DNA from: Woeseiaceae bacterium | Lineage (GTDB): Bacteria > Pseudomonadota > Gammaproteobacteria > Steroidobacterales > Woeseiaceae | Length of the DNA stretch: 64,000 nucleotides | Assembly: GCA_011772865.1 (NCBI GenBank) | Contig: WVYQ01000020.1 | Location: 141,298 to 205,297 of the forward strand | Reading direction: 5' to 3' | Part shown: in pieces, positions 9,531 through 19,317 of the stretch | Layout: each line of letters opens with the position of its first letter | Numbering within the stretch: position 1 is the stretch's first letter | Position numbers and translations under genes: made by a program | Notes under the pieces: generated by a model | Database searches by the model: none | The model's input: only the letters and a program-made list of their open reading frames with translations | What the model was told of the DNA's origin: nothing

Positions 9531-10589
9531 ATGGGCGCCGCCAGGGACAATCGCGAGCTGGGCCGGCCGTCGGAAGCGCTGCAGATCGACCAGTCCTCGC
9601 TCGACGCCTATCTTGGCGTGCAGATCCCCGGCTATGCGGGCGGCGGAGATATACAGCAGTTCCTGGGCGGTCAGTCCAACCCGACCTACCTGATCGAAGA
9701 CGAGTCCGGCAGCTACGTGTTGCGCAAGAAGCCGCCGGGCAAGCTGCTGCCGTCGGCGCATGCTGTCGACCGCGAATACCGGGTCATCTCCGCCCTCGCC
9801 GGCACCGGGGTCCCGGTTCCGAGGGCGCGCATCCTTTGCGAGGACGACAATGTCATTGGGCAGTCCTTCTACGTCATGGACTACGTCCCCGGACGCGTAT
9901 TCACCGGCCGCGAGATGCCGGACTGTGCGCCCCGCGAGGTCACGGAGATGTTCCGATCCATGGCAGGTGTCCTCGGCGCGTTGCACACGGTGGATTTCGA
10001 AGCCGTCGGCCTGAACGATTTCGGTCGGCCGGCAGCCTACGTCGAACGGCAGGTTGCCCGGTGGTCCGGCCAGTACGAAGCATCGAAAGTGGAAGACTGC
10101 GAAGCCATGGATCGGGTCATCGCTTGGCTGGCGGCCAACAATCCAACGGACGAGCGCGCATCCCTCGTGCACGGCGATTACCGGCCCGGCAATGTGATCT
10201 TCGACAATGACGGCCCGGACGTCGTCGCTGTTCTCGACTGGGAGCTATCGACGATAGGCCATCCACTCGCCGATGTCGGCTACTTCCTGATGCCCTATCG
10301 ACTCGACGCCAGGGCGGCACCATTTGGACTCGCGGGACTCGATCTCGACGCGATCGGTATCCCGCCCGAGCACGTCGTGCTGGAGTACTACAGCGAATCG
10401 GCCGGGCTTGACACATCACCCGATATCGACTTCTACATCGTGTTTGCAATGTTTCGTCTGGCCGCCATCCTCGCGGGCGTCCTGAAACGCGGACTCGACG
10501 GCAACGCATCGGACCCGCGCGCCATCGAGCAGGGACGCACCTACGCTCCACTCGCGGCCGTTGCACTAAGTATTGCCCGCAGTTGCTGA
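9531..10589 (+). CDS. APH-like phosphotransferase paired with acyl-CoA dehydrogenase
   Basis: An aminoglycoside-phosphotransferase-fold kinase of 352 residues. The catalytic loop is SLVHGDYRPGNVIFDN and the metal-binding motif is VLDWELSTIGHPLADVG, both intact. Upstream, GGQSNPTYLIEDESGSYVLRKKP covers the nucleotide-binding lobe. This is the homologue of the N-terminal kinase-like part of ACAD10/ACAD11, which in those enzymes phosphorylates 4-hydroxyacyl-CoA so that it can enter beta-oxidation. The ATG lies three bases after the dehydrogenase stop, so the two are translated together. Antibiotic resistance is not implied. Confidence 0.85.
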   Translation: MGAARDNRELGRPSEALQIDQSSLDAYLGVQIPGYAGGGDIQQFLGGQSNPTYLIEDESGSYVLRKKPPGKLLPSAHAVDREYRVISALAGTGVPVPRARILCEDDNVIGQSFYVMDYVPGRVFTGREMPDCAPREVTEMFRSMAGVLGALHTVDFEAVGLNDFGRPAAYVERQVARWSGQYEASKVEDCEAMDRVIAWLAANNPTDERASLVHGDYRPGNVIFDNDGPDVVAVLDWELSTIGHPLADVGYFLMPYRLDARAAPFGLAGLDLDAIGIPPEHVVLEYYSESAGLDTSPDIDFYIVFAMFRLAAILAGVLKRGLDGNASDPRAIEQGRTYAPLAAVALSIARSC

Positions 10590-10613
10590 GCCCGCCAGCC
10601 GCTGGGGTACAAT
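10583..10613 (+). promoter_or_regulatory. Candidate sigma-70 promoter for the FNR gene
   Basis: TTGCTG at 10583 and TACAAT at 10608 with a 19-base spacer, followed by a GC-rich stretch, in the 52-base gap before the ferredoxin-NADP reductase gene. The -10 match is good; the spacer is long. Confidence 0.35.
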
Positions 10614-10641
10614 GCGCGCTCGTTTGCGAAGGCGACCCTGA

Positions 10642-11676
10642 ATGTCAGACAAGATCATCGAAACGGATGCCCTCATAGTCGGCGCAGGTCCGGTAGGAAT
10701 CTTCCAGGTTTTCGAACTCGGCCTGCTGGGCGTCAAGGCGCACATCCTCGACACGATGCGTGTCGCCGGTGGCCAGTGCGCCGAGCTCTACCCGGACAAG
10801 CCGATCTACGACATCCCCGGCATACCGGTCTGCAGCGCTGAAGAACTGATCGACGCCCTGATGGAGCAGATCAAGCCATTCGATGCCGAGTTCCACCTCG
10901 GCGAAGAAGTGACTGAAGTCGAAGTGCTCGACGACGACTGGTTTCGCGTCGTCACCGACAGCGGGACCGAGTTCAGGACGAAGACCGTGTTCATCGCGGG
11001 CGGCGTCGGCTCATTCCAGCCGCGACGGCTGCGCTTCGAAGGCATCGACACTTTCGAGGACAAGAACCTGTTCTACAAGGTGCGCGACCCTGGCAAATTC
11101 GACGGCAAGAACGTCGTCATTCTCGGCGGCGGCGACTCGGCGCTCGACTGGGTCGTCGAGCTTGCGCCGAAATGCGAGAAGATCACGTCAATCCATCGGC
11201 GTCCCGAGTACCGCGGTGCGCAGGCGACCGTCGACAAGATGCTGGCGCTGGCGGATGCCGGCAAGGTCGAGCCCATCATCGGCCAGGTGTCGGGATACAA
11301 GTCGGACGATAATGGCGTCACGGCGATAAGGGTCGAGGTCGACGGCGAGGAACGCGAGATCCCCTGCGACGCTGTCCTGGTTTTCTATGGACTGGCGCCG
11401 AAACTCGGGCCCATCGCCCAATGGGGTCTCGACATCAACCGCAAGACGATCAACGTCGACACCGAGAAGTTCGAGACGAGCACGCCCGGCATCTATGCCG
11501 TCGGCGACATCAACTTCTACCCGGGCAAGAAGAAGCTGATCCTGAGCGGCTTCCACGAGGCGGCGCTCGCCGCGTTCGCGGCCAAGGCACGCATCGAACC
11601 CGAGAAGAAGGTGCGCCTGCAATACACGACGACGAGTCCGCTCATGCACGAGCGGCTCGGCATCAAGGACGAGTAG
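10642..11676 (+). CDS. Ferredoxin/flavodoxin-NADP(+) reductase, thioredoxin reductase-like
   Basis: A 344-residue FAD- and NADP-binding enzyme of the TrxR-like ferredoxin-NADP reductase group (YumC type). Two Rossmann motifs are seen: DALIVGAGPVGIFQ for FAD near residue 10 and NVVILGGGDSALDWV for NADP near 155. The CxxC disulfide of thioredoxin reductase is absent, which is the family distinction. AGGQCAELYPDKPIYDIPG and GVTAIRVEVDG also fit. It moves electrons between NADPH and ferredoxin. It stands alone with its own candidate promoter and is convergent and abutting with the TonB receptor. Confidence 0.88.
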   Translation: MSDKIIETDALIVGAGPVGIFQVFELGLLGVKAHILDTMRVAGGQCAELYPDKPIYDIPGIPVCSAEELIDALMEQIKPFDAEFHLGEEVTEVEVLDDDWFRVVTDSGTEFRTKTVFIAGGVGSFQPRRLRFEGIDTFEDKNLFYKVRDPGKFDGKNVVILGGGDSALDWVVELAPKCEKITSIHRRPEYRGAQATVDKMLALADAGKVEPIIGQVSGYKSDDNGVTAIRVEVDGEEREIPCDAVLVFYGLAPKLGPIAQWGLDINRKTINVDTEKFETSTPGIYAVGDINFYPGKKKLILSGFHEAALAAFAAKARIEPEKKVRLQYTTTSPLMHERLGIKDE

Positions 11677-14550
11677 CTAGTAGTTGAGCGACAGCCTTAA
11701 TGTATAGGCCCGGCCGAATACGTCGTACATTTCGGTATCGGTATTGGCTTGCTGGCCGTTGTCGGCCATAAATGCCGGACCTTCATCGAACAGGTTTGCA
11801 ATCGTCAGACCGAGCGACACATTGTCGTTCAATTCGTGCCGGATACTCAGGTCGACGTAACTCTTCGAACCGATGGATTCGATCGCCGGATTGACGAACT
11901 CGGGCGGGATGCCGAATGCAGGGGCGGCATCACGCGCCGAATTCCTGGTTCCTTCAATCCATCGCCAGGCAAGTTGGGCGTGCCAATCTGACGAACTCCA
12001 CGTAACTGTTGTTCTCATCCGGTTCTCCGGGAATACCGAGTCGTTACCGAACCAGTTGCAGGTAAACCCGAACTTACCGACACATTCAAAAGCGGTCGAC
12101 GCGGGGTCTGCCTGTATCGAGTTCTCGAGCACGTGAGTCCAAACGACACTGACGTCCAGATTCGCATAGCTACTACCCAATGCCAGCCAGCCCGACAAAT
12201 CTGTGCTGAATTCCAGCTGCGTATCGAAACCTTCGGTCCTGAGATTGCCCAGGTTCGCGTTGGTCAAATCCACGGCATTGATGTTAAAAGTCGCCGGATC
12301 CCGGGCAATGCCATCACAGGTCGCCCGCGCCGTGTTTGCCGGATCCCAGCACACGAGCAGCGGGTCCGACTGACCGATAGTGTCCTCGACCTCGATCTCG
12401 AAATAGTCAACCGAGAGCATCCACGGTTCGAACATGGAAAAGATGATGCCGGCCGTCAGCGTCTCCGCGTTCTCCGGCTCGAGCGCCGGATTACCGCCGT
12501 AGGTATATACGACCGGCCATTGCAATGCTGCTTCGAAAGTGCCGAGTTCTGTGACCGGGATGCCCTGCGCGACGCAAACATCTGCGAGCCCGCTGCCCAC
12601 CGGGTCGGCTGACGCCGAACAGGGGTCTTCGCGCGGGTCAAAGAGCACTGCTGCGCCGTCCTCGTCATAAGGAATCTGGAAGGCCTCGCCAAGGTTGGGC
12701 GCACGCGCGCTGCGCTGGAACATCGTACGGAAACGAATGCCCTGGAAGGGCTCCCAGTCGGCGCCCAGCTTCCAGGTTTCCAGTTCCCCGGCTTTGTCGT
12801 AGCTGGACAGGCGACCGCCGAGCTCGAGTCCGAGATAATGGGCCATCGGCACATCGCTCAGCAGGGGCAAGATTGCCTCCGCATAAATCTCATAGACCGA
12901 TTCCTCGCCAACAACATTGGAGTCGGCGCGAAAGCCCAGTGTGTCGCCGCTGAACAGCGCCTCGTCGGCCGTCAGGCTGCCCGAATCCTCTCGCCATTCG
13001 ATGCCAATCGCGGTCGCAACATCGCCTGCAGGCCACTCGAAGACCGTACCGCGAACGAACGCACTCACCAGGCTCTGGTCGCGATCGATGACACTCACGT
13101 AGGGAGCAGCCCGAATGAAGTCGGCCCCGGCCCGAGAAAGATTGCCTTCACCGAAAAGGTTCAGTGGCACGCAGCCATTCGACGGGTCGAAACAGTTGCC
13201 GGTCACGGGGTCGACGAGCAGGCCTTGTTGCAGGCGGGAGAAGGACCCGTCATTGAGCTGCCGCTCCTCCTCTTCCGATTTCGTGTAGCTGACCCACATG
13301 TCGTATTCCCACGATCCGGATATATCCCCTCGCAGACCGGCCAGCAATCGAGTGTAGTCGCGTTCGGATTGGATGATCCTCGGTCCCAGTTCCAGGAGGC
13401 GCCGCGACAGCGCGATGCCGACAACGTTCGGCCCGACAGGGAACCCGTTGTCGGCAAGCAGCTGCTGGTTGGCCGGTGTCAGCACCGGGTTGTCGGTATT
13501 GATCGCGACGAATGCGCCGAACGTGCCCGTCGGTGCAAGGCTGCTAATGACGTCGTCGCGGGTGTGCATCAACTCCGAATAGAGCTCGACCCTGTCAGAG
13601 AGATCAAAATTGATCAGGGCGCCGGCCGAGTAGCGCTCGAGCGGGAGCTGCAGGTAGTTGATCGGCGCGTAGTCGTAACGATCGTCGGGTGAAATCCATT
13701 CGCGCGGATCTCCGTTGGCATCCCAGGTGGTCCGTGCCGGCCCGTTGCCGAAATCGATCCGCGGGAAAGACATCGTGCCCGCCGGTGTCGTCGAACTACC
13801 CCCGGGCTCGAGCATGCCGGTAAACCAGTTGTCGCTTATGGTCTGCGCCGCAAAATCCCGATCTGCCTGGAAAGTTTCCTTGCGGTCGAGGTAGCCGCCG
13901 AACAGAGCCAGATTTCCTCTATTGAAGTTACGGCCCCAGGCGAGGTTCACGTCATATGTGTCCGAGTCACCCTGTTCGGTCGCGTAGTAAGTCATGTCGA
14001 GACCGAAACCATCGAAGTCGTCCCGGGTGATGAAATTGACGACCCCGGCAATGGCGTCGGAGCCGTACACGGTCGTCGCGCCGCCTGTGATGATCTCTAC
14101 GCGTTGCATCAACACGCTCGGCAGCGTGTTCACGTTAACCGCACTGCCAATACCTGCGGGTGCGATGCGCCTGCCATTCATCATCACGAGTGTGCGGCCC
14201 GCCCCGATACCGCGCAGGTCGATCCGCGCCGAACCATCACCGGGATTGTTGCTCGCGCGGCCGAAGGACGGCTGCACCTGCGGCAGGGGATTGAGTGATT
14301 CTTCGAGCGTCGCCTGCCCCGAGCTCACAATGTCATCGCGGTCGATCGAGGTGATCGGACTCGGCGCTGTGAAATCCCGGCGCCTGAGGCGCGACCCGGT
14401 GACGATGATCTCCTCGACACCGGTCTCTTCGCCATCGGCTTCGTCGAAGGTCGCTACATCGTCTTGCGCGGACGCGTACCCACTAAAAATTATGGCAAAC
14501 GCGGCCGCTAAGCCTTTGGAAGAGCCGGAAAGAAACTGCCGGACACGCAT
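11677..14550 (-). CDS. TonB-dependent outer membrane receptor
   Basis: A 957-residue outer-membrane active transporter with signal peptide (SKGLAAAFAIIFSGYASA). A likely TonB-box/plug start (EEIIVTGSRLRRRDF) is followed by the plug domain, including RIDLRGIGAGRTLVMMNGRR and TTVYGSDAIAGVVNFI, and a long beta-barrel ending in an aromatic-tailed strand (LRLSLNY). This type is common in marine gammaproteobacteria that take up peptides or glycans. No hydrolase or regulator gene sits beside it, so the ligand is unknown. Base use matches its neighbours. Confidence 0.9.
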   Translation of the reverse strand: MRVRQFLSGSSKGLAAAFAIIFSGYASAQDDVATFDEADGEETGVEEIIVTGSRLRRRDFTAPSPITSIDRDDIVSSGQATLEESLNPLPQVQPSFGRASNNPGDGSARIDLRGIGAGRTLVMMNGRRIAPAGIGSAVNVNTLPSVLMQRVEIITGGATTVYGSDAIAGVVNFITRDDFDGFGLDMTYYATEQGDSDTYDVNLAWGRNFNRGNLALFGGYLDRKETFQADRDFAAQTISDNWFTGMLEPGGSSTTPAGTMSFPRIDFGNGPARTTWDANGDPREWISPDDRYDYAPINYLQLPLERYSAGALINFDLSDRVELYSELMHTRDDVISSLAPTGTFGAFVAINTDNPVLTPANQQLLADNGFPVGPNVVGIALSRRLLELGPRIIQSERDYTRLLAGLRGDISGSWEYDMWVSYTKSEEEERQLNDGSFSRLQQGLLVDPVTGNCFDPSNGCVPLNLFGEGNLSRAGADFIRAAPYVSVIDRDQSLVSAFVRGTVFEWPAGDVATAIGIEWREDSGSLTADEALFSGDTLGFRADSNVVGEESVYEIYAEAILPLLSDVPMAHYLGLELGGRLSSYDKAGELETWKLGADWEPFQGIRFRTMFQRSARAPNLGEAFQIPYDEDGAAVLFDPREDPCSASADPVGSGLADVCVAQGIPVTELGTFEAALQWPVVYTYGGNPALEPENAETLTAGIIFSMFEPWMLSVDYFEIEVEDTIGQSDPLLVCWDPANTARATCDGIARDPATFNINAVDLTNANLGNLRTEGFDTQLEFSTDLSGWLALGSSYANLDVSVVWTHVLENSIQADPASTAFECVGKFGFTCNWFGNDSVFPENRMRTTVTWSSSDWHAQLAWRWIEGTRNSARDAAPAFGIPPEFVNPAIESIGSKSYVDLSIRHELNDNVSLGLTIANLFDEGPAFMADNGQQANTDTEMYDVFGRAYTLRLSLNY

Positions 14551-14627
14551 GGCCCACCCCCCAGAGTAATGCGGATCAAACTCTGTGTCTTATTTTGGCC
14601 AATTATATCAAGGAAATAGACGCATAT

Positions 14628-16457
14628 TCAGATTGCGGCGCGCTCCTCCCCGAACCGCAACTCTCTCAATGTCGCCGTTTTCTTGTACTGGTGCGCCTGC
14701 ATGCGGCGCAGGATGTCGTCGAGCATGCGGATGGCCGCCAGGATATGCGGGCCCTTGTTAAGCATGACGCAGTCTGCCCGCTGTGACATCGCGGCGTCGG
14801 AAATCTCGGCTCGGGACGGGAATCCTCGCTTCGCTTTCTTCTCGAGGACCTGGGTCGCCCAGATCACGGGCACCTGTGCCGCCTCGCAGATCCACAGGAC
14901 TTCCTCTTGCAGTTCGGCAAGCCGTTCCCAGCCCGCCTCGACGGCAAGGTCGCCGCGCGCGATCATGACGGCCGTTGGATAGCGCCGCATTGCCGTGAGC
15001 AATAACGTTGGCAGGTTCTTGAAGCCCTTCTTCGTCTCGATCTTGATGATCAGGCCGATCTCCTTCGCGCCGATCCGGTCGAGCTCCTCGTGCAGCGCGA
15101 TGATGTCGGACGGCCGACGCACGAAAGACAGGCTTACCGCATCTGCATTCTGGACGATGAATTCGAGATTATTCTTGTCGGCCAGCGTCAGGCCAGGCAA
15201 GCGGATATCGCTGTCGGGGAAATTGATACCGCGATCCCCACGAAGGCGGCTCCCTGTCGGCTTGGCCTTGGTCACCTCGATCTCGAGCACGTCATCCCGC
15301 GAATCGCGGACCACACCCGAGATCTTGCCGTCGTTGAGCGACACGCGGTCGCCCGCTGACACGAACGCGAAGACCTCCGGCTGCCGGCACGATATGCGGG
15401 CCGGTTCCGTGATCTGTCCGTCGTCACCTTCGACGGCAGGCGCACCTTCAATGGCTGCCGCATGCAGCTCCAGCATATCGCCCGGCCGTAACCGCAGGGG
15501 TTGTTCGACGGCTGGCAAGTCACCAACGCGATACGCCAGTTTGTCTGCTTCATTCTGGCGGCACAGTCGCAGCTTCATACCGGTCGCGATGTAAGCGCCC
15601 TGGTAGAGTTCGGCAACAAGTCCTTTGTCGTCCTTGTCGACGATCATCAGTCTGCGCTTCTTGCCTCGCGTGTCCCTGAGCCGCATCACGTCACCACGAT
15701 GGGCGAATTCGAGGCACTCCCGAGGCACGGGTATGACCGCCGCCTTGGTGCCCTGCCACGGGACATCTTCAGGAATCAGGCGAATGCGGCGCGGCGCGAT
15801 GACGCGCCCCAGCGGGTCCCTGCGCGGCCGCATGTGGACAACCCGTGGACCGGGCCGCAGCGGTCCGGTCCTGAGCTTCGGCCCGGCCAGGTCCATGACG
15901 ATGCGGCACGGCTTGCCGGCGGCCTCACTTTCTTGCCGGATGTTACTTACCATGGCTGCCCAGGTCTCCTCGTCATCGTGCGAACAATTGATGCGTGCGA
16001 CATTCATTCCGGCATCGAGCATGCCGGCAACGAGTGACCTGTCTGTTGCAGCCTCGATCGGCATCGTCACCATGATGCTGACGTCGCGACCGGCGGGAAA
16101 CTCACCCAGGATTTCGGCTTTGTGACGATCGGCGGTCGGATTCCTGAGCAGCAGTGGGCTATCGGCTAGCGCTTCGGCCTTATTGCTCAGCGCCGCGCAT
16201 ACCGCGTCAATCGATGCCAGGACGTTGCGCTCCGCCCGTCCCAGCGATGACAAGCCCAGGATAGCGAGGTCTTGCTGCAACTCGCGAATGTCGAACTTGC
16301 GCAGTGCCAGGTAGTGCACGAGGTTTTTCGCGCTTTCGCGGTACCGCGGATCCACGGCCAGGAGAGAATCCGCATAGAGCCCCTCCGATGCGACGGCTTG
16401 CGCTCGAATCGCTTCGAGCTGCTCCGCCACGCGCTCAGTGTCGACAAAGTGGGCCAA
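14628..16457 (-). CDS. Atypical pyruvate kinase-like protein
   Basis: A 609-residue protein whose middle and end match pyruvate kinase: VARINCSHDDEETW, VMDLAGPKLRTGP, IIKIETKKGFKNL (the catalytic lysine), MIARGDLAVEAGWERL and PVIWATQVLEKKAKRG. It departs from the usual enzyme in three ways. There is an extra N-terminal region of about 125 residues without a known fold. A large insertion interrupts the B-domain region. The usual VMLSGETA loop reads VMLNKGPH and the C-terminal allosteric domain is missing. It may still phosphorylate ADP from PEP, or act as a divergent phosphotransferase. Upstream lie 245 bases with no convincing gene. Confidence 0.75.
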   Translation of the reverse strand: MAHFVDTERVAEQLEAIRAQAVASEGLYADSLLAVDPRYRESAKNLVHYLALRKFDIRELQQDLAILGLSSLGRAERNVLASIDAVCAALSNKAEALADSPLLLRNPTADRHKAEILGEFPAGRDVSIMVTMPIEAATDRSLVAGMLDAGMNVARINCSHDDEETWAAMVSNIRQESEAAGKPCRIVMDLAGPKLRTGPLRPGPRVVHMRPRRDPLGRVIAPRRIRLIPEDVPWQGTKAAVIPVPRECLEFAHRGDVMRLRDTRGKKRRLMIVDKDDKGLVAELYQGAYIATGMKLRLCRQNEADKLAYRVGDLPAVEQPLRLRPGDMLELHAAAIEGAPAVEGDDGQITEPARISCRQPEVFAFVSAGDRVSLNDGKISGVVRDSRDDVLEIEVTKAKPTGSRLRGDRGINFPDSDIRLPGLTLADKNNLEFIVQNADAVSLSFVRRPSDIIALHEELDRIGAKEIGLIIKIETKKGFKNLPTLLLTAMRRYPTAVMIARGDLAVEAGWERLAELQEEVLWICEAAQVPVIWATQVLEKKAKRGFPSRAEISDAAMSQRADCVMLNKGPHILAAIRMLDDILRRMQAHQYKKTATLRELRFGEERAAI

Positions 16458-16702
16458 ACGATTTCTCCTGCTGGCACCTTTTTAATGCATTTTGACGTCC
16501 CAGACAGTTCTGGATTTCACGTATGCGAACGCATCAGGGAATTTGCGGATAGCAGGCAGGCGCCGGCTCGGCTGCGGGTGTCGCCGCACGGCGCGCGGCC
16601 GGATCGGAGAAGCCGTGAGTTGCGGATCGACCACGGTTACAGCGGCTGGTACGAGCCAAGCGAGGCCTAATGCCGGCCCGACGGTGACAGCTTCGTCTGT
16701 GA

Positions 16703-17683
16703 CTAGAGGTAGCCGGCGTAGCTGCTGATGTACTTGGCCGCATTGTCGGCGGATATCAGCACCGCCGTGCCGTTCTTTGCCAGGCCTGAGTTCAGTGCCG
16801 CGTGCAGAACGGCGCCCGTCGTGGGTCCGACCATGATCCCATCCTTGCGGGCTACTTCGATGCCGGCCCGGTAGGCCTCTTCGTCGGTAACTGAAACCAC
16901 ATCGTCGAGCAATTCCGTGTCGAGGATGCTCGGGAAATGCTCATCGGGCAGGCCCGTGATGCGCTTGAGGCCCGACAGCTTATGGTGCCGCGATGCCGGT
17001 TCCACGGCGATGATGCGAATGTTCGGGTTCTGTTCCTTGAGATATCGGCCGACACCGCTGATGGTTCCACCGGTGCCGACGCCGGCAAAGAAATAGTCAA
17101 CCGCACCGTTGGTCTGTTTCCAGATCTCGGGACCCGTTGTCGTGTAGTGCGCCTCGACGTTGAGCTCGCTCTCGTACTGGTTCGGGCTCACGTACCTGCC
17201 GTTGTAGGCCTCGCTCTCGACCATGCTCTTGACGACGCCGCGAGCGCCTTCCGACGGGAACAGCGGGCACAGCTCGTCCTCGACCTCGATCAACTCGGCG
17301 CCCAGGAACCTGAGCAGCGCTTTCTTCTCCTCGGGCGTGCCGTCCGGCACGGCGATCTCGATCGGCGTGTCCTGCGCATTGGCCATCGCCGCAAGCGCTA
17401 TGCCTGTGTTTCCGGCCGACGGTTCGACGAGCGCCTGACCTTCTTTTATGCGCAGTCCGCGCAGCATGTGCAGCGCCGTGCGGTCCTTGATCGATCCGAA
17501 CGGGTTCATACCCTCGAGCTTGAGCAGCACATCGAGGTCGTCGCGAGGGTTCATGCGTGGGCTGAGACGCACCATCGGCGTCGGGTTGTCCGGGTTCGGG
17601 GCCAGGTCGACGATGCTGTCGTAAACCCGGTCCCCGGCCGGAGACCCAGATTCTCTCGCGATGAGTTTCAGTGCGGCGTCCAT
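16703..17683 (-). CDS. Cysteine synthase / cystathionine beta-synthase-like PLP enzyme
   Basis: A fold-type II PLP enzyme of 326 residues. The Schiff-base lysine is in NPFGSIKDRTA, the substrate loop is PSAGNTGIALA, and the phosphate-binding glycines are GTGGTISGVGRYLK. The family replaces the activated hydroxyl of a serine derivative with a sulfur nucleophile, making cysteine or cystathionine. The sequence is closer to the CysK/CBS-like group than to threonine synthase, but the acceptor (O-acetylserine, O-phosphoserine or serine plus homocysteine) cannot be told. No cysE or cystathionine lyase gene is adjacent. It stands between the pyruvate kinase-like gene and mltF. Confidence 0.82.
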   Translation of the reverse strand: MDAALKLIARESGSPAGDRVYDSIVDLAPNPDNPTPMVRLSPRMNPRDDLDVLLKLEGMNPFGSIKDRTALHMLRGLRIKEGQALVEPSAGNTGIALAAMANAQDTPIEIAVPDGTPEEKKALLRFLGAELIEVEDELCPLFPSEGARGVVKSMVESEAYNGRYVSPNQYESELNVEAHYTTTGPEIWKQTNGAVDYFFAGVGTGGTISGVGRYLKEQNPNIRIIAVEPASRHHKLSGLKRITGLPDEHFPSILDTELLDDVVSVTDEEAYRAGIEVARKDGIMVGPTTGAVLHAALNSGLAKNGTAVLISADNAAKYISSYAGYL

Positions 17684-17760
17684 AGCCCGAAGTCTATGGG
17701 CGTATTGTTCTCAGGCAATAAAGTGGTACGACCGAGTTGCTATAGCGATATAACTCCTCG

Positions 17761-19317
17761 TTATAAGCACTCCTCGAGCACCTCGCTGTGGCGCTCCGCC
17801 CGGATGTCGCTGCGCTCGCGAATAATCTGGTAGCCGACGTAGTACTTGAAGATGTTGCTAACGTAAGTGACTGTTTCTCGGCCAATTTTTCGTGCCGCGA
17901 TGATTTCGACATTGTCGAACCAGATATTGCGGTCGTAGCCGGCCTCCTCCGCATCCCGGCGCATCCGCGCCACCTTGGCGGGTCCCGCGTTGTAGGCCGC
18001 CAGGCTCAGCAGCCATTGGTTGAGATCGTTGACGCCTGCGTCGTCGAAGTAGCGATCGGCGAGAAATCGCAGATACTTGGCGCCGGCGTGAATGTTGTTC
18101 TCGACCGTGCTGATGTCGTCAATTCCGACGTTTCGATCAGCCGCAGTCGAGGGCTTGATTTGCATGATGCCGACCGCGCCGGCAGGACTGCGGCGATTCT
18201 GCCTCAGACCCGATTCCTGGAATCCCTGGGCCGCCAGCATGAGCCAGTCGAAATCGTATCGCTCGCCGTACGTCATGAAAGTGGATGCCAGTTCCTCGAT
18301 TCGCTCCGAGCGCTGGCCGGCATGCGCACAGCGCACCTGCGAGGCGTCCTTGAGGTAGCGGTTGAACGTGTCGTTGCCGACCAGCGTGCCTTTGCCGTAC
18401 CTGCGCAGAAACTGGTTGACGACATCGAGCAGGCCCGGCGTATCCGAGCGCGTGACCCAGGCAATCGATCCGCCTTCATTGATGACGAGATCTTCACGAA
18501 CCCGTATGTCCGGAAATACTTCCGACCAGAATTTCGCCTTGTAGTCATCGAGAACCGTCACGCCGACCATACCGCCATTGAGCATCTCGAGAATGTCCTC
18601 CGCCTCGAGGAGCTCATCGGCCCGCGTAATGACCGGCCGAGCGAGGCCCTGCGCTTCGAAATCCGTGGCGAGCCGCTGCAGGTGCTCGTGGTAACTGCTC
18701 GACTCGCGGACAAAAATCTCCACACCTGCGAGATCTTCAAGTGTGTCTATATCGGGCGCCGTCGGTCCCGTCACGATCACCTCATCGATTTTGGTCCTGA
18801 GCGGACGGCTGAAACTGAAACTCTCGGATCGTTCGTCGGTAATCGTGAGGTCGGCCGCTACGAGGTCCGCGTGGCCTGCCTCGAGTGCCGGAAGCAGTTC
18901 GCCCCTGCTGACCGGAATAACCACGAAATAGACCTTGACGTTGCCGGTGCCGAGTTGCTCGTTGACGAATCCCTCCAGTCGCTGCACCAGTTCATAGATT
19001 GCCCCCTTGGGACGAGCTTGGTCGTAATAGAACTGGTAACCGCCGTAGGGAACGACGACCCGGACGACGCGCCGCTCGATCATCCGCTGATAATCGACTT
19101 TGGCAGGCGCCCAGATGACCGCGAACGGCATCGGCAGCAAATCTCCGGTCGACGGATTGACGGGCGGGCCTGCATCGGTCTCTGGCTCGGACTCCGATGG
19201 GACTTCGGTTTCGGCCGCCGCCTCGGCCGGCGGCAGCAGCTCTTCCTCGGGGGCCTCCGAGCCGCAGGCGGCAACACTGACGAGGGCCAAGAGCAATATG
19301 AGATCCAGACGCGCCAT
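17761..19317 (-). CDS. mltF: Membrane-bound lytic transglycosylase F-like lipoprotein
   Basis: A lipoprotein of 518 residues with a lipobox (VSVAACGS), a periplasmic solute-binding-type domain (about 80-315; VVRVVVPYGGYQFYYDQARP and ADLTITDERSESFSFS), and a C-terminal SLT transglycosylase domain with the catalytic glutamate in FQESGLRQNRRSPAGAVGIM. This two-domain order defines MltF, which cleaves peptidoglycan strands to 1,6-anhydro products at the outer membrane. It is divergent from the sulfur island across 131 bases that contain the first copy of the shared palindrome. Confidence 0.87.
   Translation of the reverse strand: MARLDLILLLALVSVAACGSEAPEEELLPPAEAAAETEVPSESEPETDAGPPVNPSTGDLLPMPFAVIWAPAKVDYQRMIERRVVRVVVPYGGYQFYYDQARPKGAIYELVQRLEGFVNEQLGTGNVKVYFVVIPVSRGELLPALEAGHADLVAADLTITDERSESFSFSRPLRTKIDEVIVTGPTAPDIDTLEDLAGVEIFVRESSSYHEHLQRLATDFEAQGLARPVITRADELLEAEDILEMLNGGMVGVTVLDDYKAKFWSEVFPDIRVREDLVINEGGSIAWVTRSDTPGLLDVVNQFLRRYGKGTLVGNDTFNRYLKDASQVRCAHAGQRSERIEELASTFMTYGERYDFDWLMLAAQGFQESGLRQNRRSPAGAVGIMQIKPSTAADRNVGIDDISTVENNIHAGAKYLRFLADRYFDDAGVNDLNQWLLSLAAYNAGPAKVARMRRDAEEAGYDRNIWFDNVEIIAARKIGRETVTYVSNIFKYYVGYQIIRERSDIRAERHSEVLEECL

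Noticed and set aside
8271-10172. 633-residue minus-strand ORF
   Set aside because: Antisense shadow of the acyl-CoA dehydrogenase and APH-kinase genes, whose motifs are intact on the plus strand; caused by high GC codon bias.
9531-10589. Aminoglycoside resistance gene
   Set aside because: The APH fold is shared by many kinases; coupling to an acyl-CoA dehydrogenase points to lipid metabolism.
16485-16670. Possible 61-residue plus-strand protein in the 245-base gap upstream of the pyruvate kinase-like gene
   Set aside because: No ribosome site at the ATG, no motif, and a minus-strand ORF of similar quality overlaps it. I see no supported feature in 16458-16702.
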